Shown in pieces: positions 10,558 through 21,660 of a DNA stretch of 64,000 bases. A program made the translations under genes and the position numbers. The stretch is from Lepas anatifera (Eukaryota; Arthropoda; Thecostraca; Lepadidae): positions 1,237,501 to 1,301,500 of the forward strand of contig JAOTON010000773.1 in the NCBI GenBank assembly GCA_034440635.1. The letters run 5' to 3'. The notes beneath the pieces were generated by a model, which was not told the origin of the DNA, made no database searches, and saw only the letters and a program-made list of their open reading frames with translations. Each line of letters starts with the position of its first letter. Within the stretch, counting starts at the first letter, position 1.

Positions 10558-11022
10558 GCCAGCTAAGCCTGCTTTATCTTCAGAGGCGCTGCTGAGTTGA
10601 GCAGCTGATGTGAAAGAGACTGCTGAGTAAGCAATTCTGAGTCTTTTGGTCCTCAGCTGTCGTTGCAGATCACTTGGTCAGCTACGTTTCCACCAGCCGA
10701 ATAGCAAGGAGACCAGTAATCTTCAACCTCACGCCGACAGGAATCTGTCGACTCTTCAGTAAAAATAACCTTTAGATGTGAATGCATTTTTACCTCTGTC
10801 TCATTGCACCGATGATGTTTAATTTAACGCCTTCTCCAAAATTGGCTGAATTGGGAAAATTTTGGGGACGGAGAAAGATAGCCAGACCCTCGCAGCCGCT
10901 CCGTTTCCGATGCCTACACATCTGGCTGTTTTTAGGTGGTAAAAGTTATCTGTCTGCTACGCTGGATTTATGATAGCTCCGAACTACACAATGCCTTAAA
11001 GGAATGGACCACCTTAGAAAAT
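10558..11022. other. Sequence without recognised feature
   Basis: No gene, tandem repeat or transposon end is seen. Confidence 0.3.
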
Positions 11023-11490
11023 AGTTATTTATTGACAGCGTAAGCCTGAAAGTCCGGAAACCATATTTTGAGTCCACGTTCAATGGCTTAAAACAAAAAT
11101 ATAGCGTTTTGTTACAATTTAAAGTTATCAAAATAGAATTTGGCTCACATGGGGTTGACCTATCTCATGTTAATTGCGAGGCTGTCTGCTAGGGTGCCGC
11201 TCGCTGCATGTCAACGTTGCGACAGCGATGCTATTATCAACATTTATCACGTGGGATGCGGGACAGTCACGCTGTCAAGATTTAGACCAATCAAATTGTT
11301 GTAACCAAATGGAAAGTGATCCCTTCATGGCTTGAAGATATGAATAAATTTGAAGTTCCCTTTATTTTGAATTTAGAAGTGTGAGGAAATTGGATACAGA
11401 GAGCTTTGGGTGAAATAAAATATGGCAACTGTGGTTTCTTGACACACTGCAAAACTGCTATCTCAGCTGGGACACTCCCTTTGACCACCA
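11023..11490. repeat. Dispersed repeat family R1, copy lacking the TTAA element
   Basis: This aligns with 37887-38148 joined to 39530-39670. Shared blocks include AACGTTGCGACAGCGATGC (AACGTTGCGACAACGATGC in the other copy), TATTAACATTTAT-type sequence, CCCTTCATGGCTTGAA/CCTTCATTGTTTGAA, CCTTTATTTTGAA/CCTTTATTTCGAA and AGAGAGCTTTG/GGAGAGCTTTG. It serves as a related empty site for the insertion at 38149. No coding capacity was recognised, and the class of R1 itself is unknown. Confidence 0.7.
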
Positions 11491-11938
11491 CAATGGGAAA
11501 GCCACTAGGTACTTATTATTGATTTATTATTTATGCTTCGACCAGCAAAATCGCGTGGTGCCAGAGCTGGGAGGGGCGACCGCGATCGCCGCCTCCCCGG
11601 GTGTAATTTGTCTCGCTCTGCTTAGCGTATGGGACGCGTGCCAGGGACCAGGGACAGCCGTGGACAGAAATGACATTACCTCGTTAGCACATGTAAATCT
11701 CTTTATCGTGTTATCTAGATCTAGGGCCAGTCACCGATTCGACTGTCCCCGCCAACGAGCCCTTATTGTTTCCCCAAGGGATCGATAAGAGTCCCTCTCC
11801 AGCCAACCGTATTTTGATTGCGGGGGGTCAGTAGCATGATATTGATCTCTCGCATGGTGGAAGCCTCATTATTGATTTGTTACTGTGGAGGCTGAAATGT
11901 ATTGTTCGAAACTTTCGTTCTATGCAGAAAAATAATGC
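11491..11938. other. Sequence without recognised feature
   Basis: No convincing gene or repeat. A short CpG-rich patch lies near 11570-11660. Confidence 0.3.
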
Positions 11939-11949
11939 ATAGGTATGCT

Positions 11950-12126
11950 CGGGGGCGCGGTAGCGGAGTGGTCAGCGTAGCTGGCTTCCACGCAGCGACC
12001 CGGGTTCAAGGCCCGGCGGCTTCCTGAACAAGGAGCAAGCTGGCTCCCGAGAAACCCTTCCAACAGGGAAAGAGTTGGCGATGCCATATGACCCTGGCAG
12101 TTGGTCGTCGATAAGCCCCAATAATT
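11950..12126 (+). repeat. tRNA-derived SINE (family S1)
   Basis: Pol III promoter boxes are visible: box A TAGCGGAGTGG at 11961-11971 and box B GGTTCAAGGCC starting at 12003. The tRNA-like head is followed by a tRNA-unrelated body and an A/T-rich end. The flanking duplication ATAGGTATGCT is perfect at 11939-11949 and 12127-12137. A reverse-oriented relative is at 40474-40660. The right-hand duplication was later used as target by the MITE at 12138. Confidence 0.85.
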
Positions 12127-12137
12127 ATAGGTATGCT

Positions 12138-12279
12138 CACTGGCAGACGCAGAGGGGGGGGGTCAAGGAGCCACGGCCCCCAAAATGGCGGAATTTTGGC
12201 CGATTTTCTTTACAAAATCAATGATTTTAGGATTTCTCCCGAGTTGCCCTCCCAAACGGTGCTCCTGCATCCGCCCCTG
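12138..12279. mobile_element. hAT-like MITE (group C) with perfect 8-bp duplication
   Basis: A 142-bp element from CACTGGCAGACGCAGA to CTGCATCCGCCCCTG, flanked by perfect GGTATGCT copies at 12130-12137 and 12280-12287. The interior (GAGCCACGGCCCCCAAAA ... TTGCCCTCCCAAACGGTGC) matches the element at 16893-17087. Its left duplication overlaps the 3' duplication of the preceding SINE, so the MITE came later. Confidence 0.9.
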
Positions 12280-12287
12280 GGTATGCT

Positions 12288-13860
12288 GCATTGTTTCTGA
12301 GCCCTTGAAAGCTCACAGTGCTTGTCCGAGTTTTGCGGCTCCTTTTTCATGACATTGTTTTTGTGTCATAGGCCAGGATTTATATATTTCTGACATTGTT
12401 TTTATATTTGTGATAGCAGTCGAAGCAGGATTTCGGAAGCCATGCTTTAAGCCAAATGTTTTCTCTTCTGCCTTATTTTCCCAGCGCAGCTCAGCTATGG
12501 GTCGAAAATATATGGTCAACCTCGCCGGTATACCAGCTTTTTGTAGCAGAGACATGGGGGACGTACAATTCTGTTCCAGATTCGTAGAAATCTCGCCAGT
12601 ATCGTCCACTTTCTGGAACAGAAACGTGTGAAACTTTATCTCTCGGGAAAGAGCCAACATGTAAAAAACGTTCTGTCTCAGTTCCCGAGCTCCCCTCCCC
12701 GTCCGTCCTCTCCCCCGCCTTCGCCGTCCATCGTCGGACGTCCTCTACGGCTGGGGCGACGCAGCGCAGCGCACAGTGTTCTAAGGGAGGGCAACATAGG
12801 GACATCTGCAGAATATTTTACCATTTTTGTAGAGTGCTATAAAATTATATTGGACACCCGTCTAAATAAAGCAGCATCAGCGCCGTATACAACTACGATT
12901 ATTTTGGTGGCTGACCCGAGGTTAGATACCTGATAGTCATGCTTGTTGTAGTCAGGTCATTTCGACAGGTATATATATTTCCACGAATATGTCGGGGGAA
13001 AAAAGCTCTCGATTGATACCGAATATTATTCATCTAAAACTTTTGTGGCAATTGAATTATGTCCACATTTTGTGCTCCATGTGCACACTGTGCGGCCGTG
13101 CCTGAGGGGCGGGGCACTGCGGCCGCGCCGCGTGGGAACCGAGGCAGAGCTTCCGGTTGTACTGAACAAGCCTGGAGGTCGTCGGCGGCTTTGTGTGTGG
13201 TTTAGTGGTGCTAAGCCCGAGAAATGACTCCGACCGAAGCTTTTAGTTTATTGGGGGCGGGGCCTGAAAACGGTTGGGGAGTCATTCAATGAAAAAAATA
13301 GAGCCATGGAATGATAGAGCAGGGAGCTGTTTTTTTACCATAGGACCTTGCGCGATTTTTGTGATGTCATTGCATGGATTGTTCATTCAAAGATGACCCG
13401 ATAATAAGTTTATTTTGTAAAATCTGCATTCATTTCTTTCCTCGTTTTCATTTTCTTTTCTGACTCGGCACACTACTGCTCACTACTATGAACGTCTCCT
13501 TGGCCGCTACGTCCTGTGTTGACGTCAAAATATTCAACGTTCCATGTGATGTCGTCATATCCATTTTCAATTATCACATTTTAACTGAGAACATTCCAAC
13601 CAATGAAGTTAACTTCCTGCACCATTCATCAATCCGATAACTTCACAGTGGCGTCGATGGGTTCGGATTCAAGGGGGAATCCACGGACTTGTCAACCATT
13701 TGTTTCCTGTCAACGCCATAGGGCTTATGTAAAAATTCATTAAAAGAGGACACGGTACCCTGGTACCCCTTCCCCCCTCCCCCGTTCCGCCGCCTAGGAC
13801 TTCACCATTCGAACCAAAACGTCGGGCATATTATCTTGCGTCTTCACACCGTGGTACCTT
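12288..13860. other. Mostly unrecognised sequence with short motifs
   Basis: No firm gene. On the minus strand an ATG at 12660 opens 115 codons down to 12313, without a recognisable domain. CpG-rich patches lie at about 12690-12790 and 13090-13220. A full CRE palindrome TGACGTCA is at 13520-13527, with no gene attached to it. Confidence 0.3.
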
Positions 13861-14190
13861 CCCCTCCCCTCCCCACACTCGCCACGGCCGTTGGATCGCC
13901 CTGAGGCGGTATTGGCACGTGACCTCTACTGACACGACGCGCGTGCGCGCAGTCCGGCGCGTGGGTCGCATCTCCATAATGGTGGCGCATTATGCGGCCC
14001 ACTGCGCTGCCGCAGGGTAATCGGCGCCTTTGAGAGCCGTGAGGTGCGCCTCCGGATCATGTGCGTGACCCGGGCATTACTGGCACGAGGCGCCAGGGAT
14101 TGTCGGCTTTGGGTGCGAAGGATATTACTGGGTGAGAGAGGCGGCGGTGCGGCGCCGCAGGGCGAAATTTTACACGCACGCGACAAAGGC
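13861..14190 (+). promoter_or_regulatory. CpG-rich promoter-like segment
   Basis: A CpG-dense stretch containing GCGCGTGCGCGC at 13939-13950, close to the NRF1-type motif, and ATAATGGTGGCGC just downstream, which resembles a YY1-type site. An ATG at 14059 is followed by a donor-like GGTGAGAGAGG near 14130. These are the hallmarks of a housekeeping-type promoter, but no downstream exon was identified, so gene, strand and start site are unproved. Confidence 0.3.
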
Positions 14191-16016
14191 TTCAGGCATG
14201 GGGAACCTGGAAGATTGACGATCGATGCATGCTTGTTTCACTATTGATCACTTAAAGGTTCTGCTGATTATATATAGATTTGTAGGTGATGGAATTGAAG
14301 CATAATTGAGGGGTAAATCAGCTGACGTTTAAAGACGTTCTGCAAGAACTAAATGTTCGTTATTTTCACCCCGGTTATTACAGTTCTTCACTGGCATCTG
14401 CGATTTCGAGGTATTAGGATCAGAACAGCATTCACCTGTGGTCTAAGCTGAAATATCTGGTGTTTATTGAGTGCATCATAATACGTCCAGAACACAACAA
14501 ACGTGTTTATGTTATTAACCCCGTTTCTTCGGAAGGCTTCTTAACGTAATAAGTTCAACTCGTGGGGGTGATTCGAACCATTGGAACGAGAAACTGCCAC
14601 CCACTGGAAATACCAACCCATAGGACCTGAACAAGCCAGTGAGCCGTGAAAAATTACGTGGACAATGTCAACCAAGAATAAAAATTGATTCGTGATGTGC
14701 TGTAAAACATTTTTTTCTGCTCGGGCACCAATTGCTACACAGTGTAGGTACTGTTTGATTCGGTAGAATCCTGCTTTTTGCGCCTTTTAGCGGCTGCTCC
14801 TCACTCCTTGCCGAACATATGGGACATTGCCATTCGCTCGCTGCATATGACGTTTAGAACCACATGCGGTCATGCCTACGGATGATTTTATCAGCTAGAA
14901 ACATAATTAGATCTTGTTTTATCACTTACGAGATCAGACCTGGATGAGGGTCTCCGTCGTCCTCATTACCTCGCGCCGACAGGTTTTCTCTGGTATCTGT
15001 GATACCCATTGTTGGTACGTACAAGGCCGCACGTCTACTACAGTTTGGACTTCAGTTCTGGGATGTCCTGTCGCTTGCTGCGTTGTCGGGCGAGCGTTGA
15101 TCGGTAATTTGTCGTATCAGCGGACTATCTGCACTCTCCACCGCCCGCGATTCTGGATGTGACATTTGCCATATCGGTCGGTTGCCTAGTGCTGCCATAT
15201 CTACAGCAGCCTGTGTTGACCCAGATGCGGGTCGCCGACATGCTCGTCGAAAGCGCTGGAAGGGGGGGGGTCCTCCCAACCGGTGAACCAAGGGGACGGT
15301 CCAATCCAATCTCCTAACATTGTGGCATTCGACCGGTCATTTTAGTTGTCGCGCTTATCTAGGTGGATTTACGAAGATGCTTCCGGCTTTATTGTGGCAG
15401 GACTGTTTTGATAAATCTCTCCCGGAGAAACACCAGAGTTGTGTTGAAGTCTTGAACAGTGTTGAAGTGACGTTGACAGCATGATACGTATGCCGGTGGG
15501 CGCGGGGGAGAGTTGAAGATTCACTTCTCCCCAAATGTCTTTGGCGTCGTGATTAACACAGTCAACCTTCAGCGCCCATCCACGAAAAACAATCTTCGCC
15601 GTGTCCGGTTTCCGTGCGAGCGGCGTTTGCGTTGTGCGAGTCCATCCCTGGAATCGCCTCTAGCGCCGCAGCCTTGCGATTCATCAGTGCAGACTGAGGG
15701 GAGAGGGTGCGCCCGGCACTGGACCTGTTTTCGCCTGTAATGAAGGATATAACCGATGTAATACCCTATATTTGTGCTGTTGGTGAGCAAAGCTGCATGG
15801 CACGTGCGCGGTGTTCGGAAAAATACGAATCAGTGAAAGTATTAAGACACGTGTATTTGGTTATATTTTTTTTTAGGTTTATATTTGAAAGATTGTGCAT
15901 CCTATTCAATGTACACAGTTTGCAACTAAATGCAAAACTTTAACATACGAATCAGTGTGGTGCGATGCCGTGTCATCAGCTCATTCTGTAAACGATATGG
16001 TGTTATTTTCCAGCTG
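14191..16016. other. Sequence without recognised feature
   Basis: No gene or mobile element recognised. At 14570-14579 the string GATTCGAACC matches a reverse-strand tRNA B box, but no cloverleaf or A box accompanies it. A GC-rich patch lies near 15600-15720. Confidence 0.3.
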
Positions 16017-16024
16017 CTTCCGTT

Positions 16025-16390
16025 CAGTGGTGGGTCCAGGGAAGGGCAAAAATAAGGCATTTGTCTGCCGAAACGGAAAAGCTCGGGGCAAAACAATGTT
16101 TTTGCCCCCCCCAGCTGCTGACCTCCTTTTTGACTTGACTCCTTTTTAGTTTATAACAAGATTTTGGTGCTTCAACTCTCAGCTTCAAACAGAACCAGTC
16201 AATTTCATTCTAAACATTGGGCCTTGGAGAGCAAAAACAACATATTTCACCCCGTGACGTTTTTTCGACTAGTGTTTGCTCCCAAAACCTACTGAAGATA
16301 AATTGTGGCAAAATCATTTAGCGCGTGAGGTTTTTCTTTTCTCTTCGACTCTGGGTTGCCCCCAAACCTACCCTGCTAGATCCGCCACTG
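16025..16390 (+). mobile_element. hAT-like MITE (group B) with perfect 8-bp duplication
   Basis: A 366-bp element from CAGTGGTGGGTCCAGGG to CTAGATCCGCCACTG, flanked by perfect CTTCCGTT at 16017-16024 and 16391-16398. It is the intact reference for the interrupted copy at 1321-1832. No coding capacity. Confidence 0.9.
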
Positions 16391-16398
16391 CTTCCGTT

Positions 16399-16884
16399 CA
16401 CGTCTTTGGCTCGATTGCTCCATTCGACAGGCCTGTCTGCTCTGGTCGTGGAAGTAGGTGGCGTGTCTAAGTACGATGCTGTTGTCGCCAGTTAACGCCC
16501 TTCTGTATAATTTTTCCTGCTTTAAAACGATTCGATACGTTGGAAGGCAGTGTGTCATGTTGTCGTCACTGCACGCAAACTTTCCTTATTTCTAATACAC
16601 GGCAAGCTTGAAAATGACTATTCTTGTAGTCAATTATCATCATTAATGACGGCTTATCATTGCACACAGTGACGCTTTCGTAAGCTTTTATAACATCTCA
16701 GATCTGGGTGGTATAGAAAATTTCAGACCAGGGGATTTTCAGAGCAAGGGAAAGTTACGGGTGGGATTTGTAGCTAGAGCCATGCGTGTCGTAGCCATGT
16801 GCGTCCATACCTGAGTCTGGATCCAGCCATAGTTGATGAGCTCCAAAACCTGGGTCTGCTGAGACCATGAGCGTTAAAGGTGGG
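16399..16884. other. Sequence without recognised feature
   Basis: Nothing recognised as a gene or repeat. Confidence 0.3.
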
Positions 16885-16892
16885 GTAGGGGG

Positions 16893-17087
16893 CACTGGTG
16901 GATCTAAGGGGGGCAAAGGGGCCGTGGCTCCCACCAAAACCTAAAATAGTATATTTTGGCTCTTCCTCAAAAGGACCGAATTCTGGCCGTTTTCTGAAAA
17001 ACACTATGTTTTCGCGATTTTTTCTCGAATTACCTCCCCTAACGTTGGTTTGGCCCCCTGCAAAAGGTGCTCCTGGATCCGCCAATG
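16893..17087. mobile_element. hAT-like MITE (group C)
   Basis: A 195-bp element from CACTGGTGGATCTAAGG to CTGGATCCGCCAATG, sharing the GGGGCCGTGGCTCCCACC and TTTTTCTCGAATTACC(T) blocks with the 12138 copy. Flanking octamers GTAGGGGG and GAGGGGCG match at only five positions, so the duplication is doubtful or decayed. The terminal inverted repeat is clear. Confidence 0.75.
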
Positions 17088-17095
17088 GAGGGGCG

Positions 17096-17761
17096 CGTCC
17101 CCGAGACCATCGCCAGGTCGGAGTTCGCCACCTCCCCCCAGTGGAAATACATGGCGACTCCTCTGGCATAAATTCAGGCGGGGTTGTCGTAGCGTAACCG
17201 TCTGACTGTCGATTCCTTAGCAGACCGGTTTGTTGGATGCAGTTTATTGTTGGACATAGTGTTAGTTTCTTTAGCTTTGACCTTCACACCAGTTTTGGTC
17301 TTATCTAGCTGTATGAGCCAACCATAGCTCGGCCACTACCTGTTTTACTCAGCCTGATAAACCTCGGTGTTAGTTTTTTTGTTCGATATTTGTGGCGCCA
17401 CGTTGATGTCTATCGGTCCTATCACAGGTGTTACCCAAGCCTTTTTGGAACTTAAACTGAATCATTCGCCAATAAATCAGTGGCCCCACCGTTCCCACAG
17501 TTTCCTCCGTTTTTTGTTTTACTTTTTTGCCTGATACGGTCAGTTTGTGTGTCCATGTCGTGTTTTTTGTGCCCTGTTTTTTTACAGCCTTCCTGTCGTG
17601 TCCACGTGTCGTGTCGTTTTACTTTCTCGCTGGTGTTATTGACTAGATCGGATCGCTTTCTGACCAGTCACCGTGAACATTTTGCGTGTGGTCAGTAAAA
17701 CAAGACCTCATCAAGAAAGGTATGCCACAGTTTGGGCTATATACAAATGAAAACGGACGTG
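17096..17761. other. Sequence without recognised feature
   Basis: No gene or repeat recognised. A T-rich stretch at 17505-17590 on the plus strand has no further signature. Confidence 0.3.
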
Positions 17762-17769
17762 GAAGCAAA

Positions 17770-18017
17770 AATAGGCGGATCCAGGATTACCGATCGGGAG
17801 GGGGCACCTTTCGGGAGGGGGCGATATCCGGACCAGGAGGCGCCACTTTTGACCGGTAAAACCTATCAGGTGGGCGCAAAATCCTATCGGTGGGCGCCAA
17901 TTTTCACATCGTGGAAGGGAAGCGACATTTCAGGGGGGCGCCGTGACCATTTCAGGGGGCGCCGAGGGTCGATCGTGGGGGGCACGTGCCCCTCTTTGCC
18001 CCCTGGATCCGCCTATG
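17770..18017. mobile_element. hAT-like MITE (group D, GGCGCC-rich) with perfect 8-bp duplication
   Basis: A 248-bp element from AATAGGCGGATCCAGG to CTGGATCCGCCTATG, flanked by perfect GAAGCAAA at 17762-17769 and 18018-18025. The interior holds several GGCGCC blocks with ATTTCAGGGGG spacers. Partial copies occur at 1234, 27347, 48717 and 55871. Confidence 0.9.
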
Positions 18018-18025
18018 GAAGCAAA

Positions 18026-19596
18026 CAGTGGAACCCGCGTAGCGATACCTATTGTCTTCGTGACGCCAGGTTGATAACAACCTTGGTAACCCCATACAAT
18101 CGCATGGAAATCCCACGGGCTGTTCTGCAGCACTCTCCTGCCACGATCACTGCACATTTACCGGTTCTTTTCCCACTGCATCCCGGGCTGTCCTTACCCA
18201 CGCTTGCCCAGCCAGCTATATGGTGGTAGTTCTATCCGCTCGTCCCCCCCTCCAATGTCGTCGCTAACCTGACGAATGCCAGAGCGGTGCGGTGGTAGCT
18301 TGGTGGTGGTGGGAATAAAGATGCTACTTTCTCGCACGCTGGTAATCGAGCGCCGTTCCCGTGGTTGTTTTAACGCTTTTGTAATTAATTTTGGGTAGGA
18401 TTTCGACAAATGACTGCCCAGTTTTGGTTAGGGGATTGGTTGGGAATTTCTTGGGCTTAGAGGCGCACCAACCTGTTAAGGCTATACAGCACCCATCGGT
18501 TAGCGGGCTTTTATTGATGTAAGGAGCACGCCAGGAAGATGAGCGTCGTTATTTGATTGCTCCTTCGTACCTTGGCCACAAATATCGTTCACATCCCACC
18601 AGACGGGATTGGAATAACAGTGGACTCCCCGACTCCCGAAAGTCGGCGATATCATGGACTGTCCGGTCGGTAAGTGGCATCTCTGCGCGGGGACGCGGGC
18701 TGCTGGAAGGTGACCGCCTGGGAATCCCTCACCGTCAGGGGAGGCGATGCTACCTCGGCTCTGCGCTGGAACACCAGCGGGAAAGTCGAGCTGAAGGGCA
18801 CTGGAAGAGGTGCGGACGAGTCTTTGGTTTTCTGTCATTCCTATATTTATTCCTATATTAAAAACACTTCCACACAATTGTGGTGGCTTTTAAAGTGTTT
18901 TGATGAGTGTGGGGCGATTGAAAAGCTATGGGAGGAGACCAAGGCTGGATATCTCTATTCGACCCAGGGGAGGGGAGTGGGTGGGGGTGCTGGATCGGTT
19001 AATACTGGCTCGGCAATACAAATCCCATGCAAAGCATATGGTAGACCCAAAATCCAGGAAGTTTCCTGACCCCCAGCCCCCCCCCCCGATCTCCACTCAT
19101 GGAGGAGACGGTAAGGATGAGGAAATGCGAGGATAAAGGAGGTGGAATTATCCCAGAAGGGGCTGCTGCTGCCACAGGCGCACGCGCTGTACCCCGAAGC
19201 TGTTCGAAGCTGTCTTAACGCTAGAATCATGTATGATTCCTTGGATTTGTCTTCGGATTTTTCTCTAAATCGCATGTTCACTGCTCGTCAGTCCACGAGC
19301 CGATATATCTACAGACACTGTCCATGCGGCATCAAGGACGTGAAAACACCACCCTTTTATCTAACCACTCCCTTATGTAACCGAAACTTTTTCACTCCAA
19401 TTACCAGCACATCCTTCTCCTTTTTGTCTCTCCCCTCCTGAACGAATGTCTTTTTATAGCACCCTGCCGAGGGCCGAAGTTGGATGGCGTGTTTGCCCCT
19501 GTCCCAATGCAAACGCAGCACTCCAGTATGCATACAGCATAATGAATATGTATTCAGCATATATGCCGGGCGGATATCGCTGAGAACGAGCTCGGC
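18026..19596. other. Unrecognised sequence with weak coding-like stretches
   Basis: No firm gene. A donor-like GTCGGTAAGTGG occurs at 18665-18676, and one plus-strand frame from about 18690 to 18826 has balanced protein-like composition (for example WESLTVRGGDATSALRWNTS), but neither a start codon nor a family match supports it. A 10-base C run lies at 19078-19087. Confidence 0.25.
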
Positions 19597-19626
19597 GCCA
19601 TGACAACGCGCTGTTGTCATGGCAAC
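19597..19626. promoter_or_regulatory. RFX X-box inside a perfect inverted repeat
   Basis: GTTGTCATGGCAAC at 19613-19626 fits the RFX X-box consensus (GTNRCC, 0-3 bases, RGYAAC) apart from a T for C in the first half-site. It is also the right half of a perfect inverted repeat: GCCATGACAAC (19597-19607), 5-base spacer, GTTGTCATGGC (19613-19623). In animals such boxes commonly lie close upstream of genes for cilia and sensory neurons. An ATG opening a protein-like frame follows about 170 bases downstream. Confidence 0.5.
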
Positions 19627-19798
19627 GTCGCCATCTGTCCGCTTTGTGTTCGCAGGTGACGTTGTTCTCTTGCTAGCCGCCACCCTAAAAAACCAGCCAT
19701 GAACGCTGCGGTGTTTCCTCCGTGGCTGCCAGAGCAAGGTCGGGTGGTGGTAGTGGTGTTTTTCTTGGGGCTGATTGGTTTTTTACGGCCTTACTGAC

Positions 19799-20101
19799 AT
19801 GTCGGCTGCACACGCCAGCCCCAGGAAGAGCAAGCGGTGCAATTGCGTCTCAGGGAGTGCAGATACTCTGGCTGAGACACAGCCTCCAGACGACGCTGTG
19901 TCTTGCAGCCTTCCAGGCGTCCAGACGACGACGCTAGAGGCGGCAGCAGAACACCAGATCCCCGACTGGAAACGTAACCTTTTGTCGCGACCTGACGGAA
20001 ATCGAGAGTTAGAGATATATTTCGCATCTGTTGAGATGTATGAACGGGAATATTACAACTATATGGGATTCAAACTGAGCCATCAGTCTCGCAGAGGGTG
20101 A
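19799..20101 (+). CDS. Possible first coding exon, hypothetical protein
   Basis: The ATG at 19799 opens about 100 codons to a TGA at 20099-20101. The N-terminal half is Ser/Thr/Ala-rich (SAAHASPRKSKRCNC). The C-terminal part has a charged, aromatic composition (IPDWKRNLLSRP and then EMYEREYYNYMG) that looks more like real protein than chance translation. The stop coincides with AGAGGGTGAAA, which could be a splice donor with the exon ending at 20097; the frame could then continue in an exon starting near 20266 after GCTTGAATAG, where a Pro/Ser/Ala-rich frame is open to 20464. An X-box lies 170 bases upstream. I do not recognise the family. It could also be a chance frame; there is no homology evidence. 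Confidence 0.35.
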   Translation: MSAAHASPRKSKRCNCVSGSADTLAETQPPDDAVSCSLPGVQTTTLEAAAEHQIPDWKRNLLSRPDGNRELEIYFASVEMYEREYYNYMGFKLSHQSRRG

Positions 20102-20762
20102 AAAATCGCTGGTTTTAAGGTTTGTTTCTCTCAGGACTCACCTTTTATAGAGGAACAATGTTTCGTACTATTTCCTTTACTATTCGTACTCCGATTGTAA
20201 AGCCCCATGTGTGTGTGTGTGCAATCTTGCAGTTAGTGAAATTGTTCAACCTCAGCTTGAATAGGTTCCCGGCGAGCTCGCCCGCCCCCGCCGCTGCGGA
20301 CCCGTCGTCGCCGCGTTACTCGATTCGCCGCCCGAGCTGGCTTTCTCGGGGCTGCAGCCCGACATGGTATCGCGTCTCCTCACCGTCTCCAGTCTCATCG
20401 GTACCACATCTCTCTCGACACTTCCTTTACATCCTTCCAGCCACTCTCCCTTTGTCACTCTTCTGAGGCTTTCTTTACTCGGCCCGTGCTCTATTTGATC
20501 TCAGTTTATCGTGCGGCGCCTACCGCTGACTTGAACGCGGGTATTTTAATCTTTGTGTGTCTTTTAAACATCTTGTATTGTGTGTGTGCGAATACATGTC
20601 GCTACAATACAAGCACAATCCTAGCATTTAGACACGCTGCTTAACGAAATGAAAAACTTGTGACGTATTGACTTCATTTTCGCTGGCAGCGCTGAGCTAC
20701 GTCGGCTGCTCTGGCGCGCGGTCTTTATCCCCGGCCTTATCTGTGCCTCTGAGTCGTAATTC

Positions 20763-21656
20763 ATGGCCAGCCGCCGTCGAGCGCGGCGTTTCAGAACACT
20801 GAGCGTGCCGCATCTCATATTGTCCGTCACTCTGACGTCCATAAACGTAACCGGCCTGCCACAGCTCCCGACAACTTCCATTGATCCGGGGTTGTCCCCG
20901 CAGCGAGGCCTGGTCCCATGCTCGGCAGATGATTTAACCGGGCTGTGCTGGCATGAAGGAGGCGGGAGTGTCTCGAGGGGTGCGCTCGAGAGTGCGGTAT
21001 TTGGGAAATATCCGGATTTGTGGTTTGGGTGTTGTGAACGTGTCTGTTGGTATATCTGTATATGTCTATATATGTATATGTCTGTTGGTATATCTATCTC
21101 TTACTGCAGCCATATATTTACCCATAGAATAAAGCTTGTGATCATCTGTGAGCTAAAGAGTGGTATCTTTAGGATGGATGCAATATTTCCGGAAACGGTA
21201 GATGAAAAGCTTGTTCAACTTGTGTGGTTTTGGATGCTTGCATACTGGGTAAAAAAGTTCCTGGCTGGAAATTTAGGCTGGTTAGATAAAGACCTTACAG
21301 ATACCTCCCCAAAAGTCGATCATATGCTTATTGTTCTGGCTGGAATGTTCATCTCCATGAAAAATGTCTCTTTTGATGCTATTCTGACGTGGTTCCCAGG
21401 GAAGCAGTGTTTTACCCACATGTTTTATGCCTGTTCATACACAGAGCTATACGGGCTGAGAGTGGAACGCATGCAAACGACAAGGCCGCGCTCCTACTAT
21501 CCCCGGCGCTATTGTTTCGCCGGCAGTCCGCCAGAGGTCTCTGTTCAGCCGTCACAAATCACCAGGGGCGACCCCCAGGGACGAAAATGGAGGGGGTCCG
21601 GAATTTATGGAGCACCCGTATCTTCTCTACCCTTGAGTAATTTCACTCCGGATTGA
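20763..21656 (+). CDS. Longest non-repetitive open frame (297 codons), unknown
   Basis: ATG at 20763, preceded two codons upstream by an in-frame TAA, runs 297 codons to TGA at 21654-21656. At typical stop frequencies a frame this long is not expected by chance in 64 kb. The N-terminal part is basic then hydrophobic (RRRARRF ... LSVPHLILSVTLT). The middle contains a low-complexity Tyr/Ile/Met stretch from TATATGT-rich DNA. Further on there is a hydrophobic segment (LVWFWMLAYW) and another (HMLIVLAGMFISM), followed by a basic tail. No known domain, signal or catalytic motif is recognised. Codon choice is unremarkable. It may be a lineage-specific gene, part of a mobile element, or a fortuitous frame in an intron. 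A second frame begins 4 bases after its stop. Confidence 0.25.
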   Translation: MASRRRARRFRTLSVPHLILSVTLTSINVTGLPQLPTTSIDPGLSPQRGLVPCSADDLTGLCWHEGGGSVSRGALESAVFGKYPDLWFGCCERVCWYICICLYMYMSVGISISYCSHIFTHRIKLVIICELKSGIFRMDAIFPETVDEKLVQLVWFWMLAYWVKKFLAGNLGWLDKDLTDTSPKVDHMLIVLAGMFISMKNVSFDAILTWFPGKQCFTHMFYACSYTELYGLRVERMQTTRPRSYYPRRYCFAGSPPEVSVQPSQITRGDPQGRKWRGSGIYGAPVSSLPLSNFTPD

Positions 21657-21660
21657 AGTT

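Noticed and set aside
14555..14640. Reverse-strand tRNA gene, because GATTCGAACC matches a B box
   Set aside because: No A box, no acceptor-stem pairing and no anticodon stem could be laid out.
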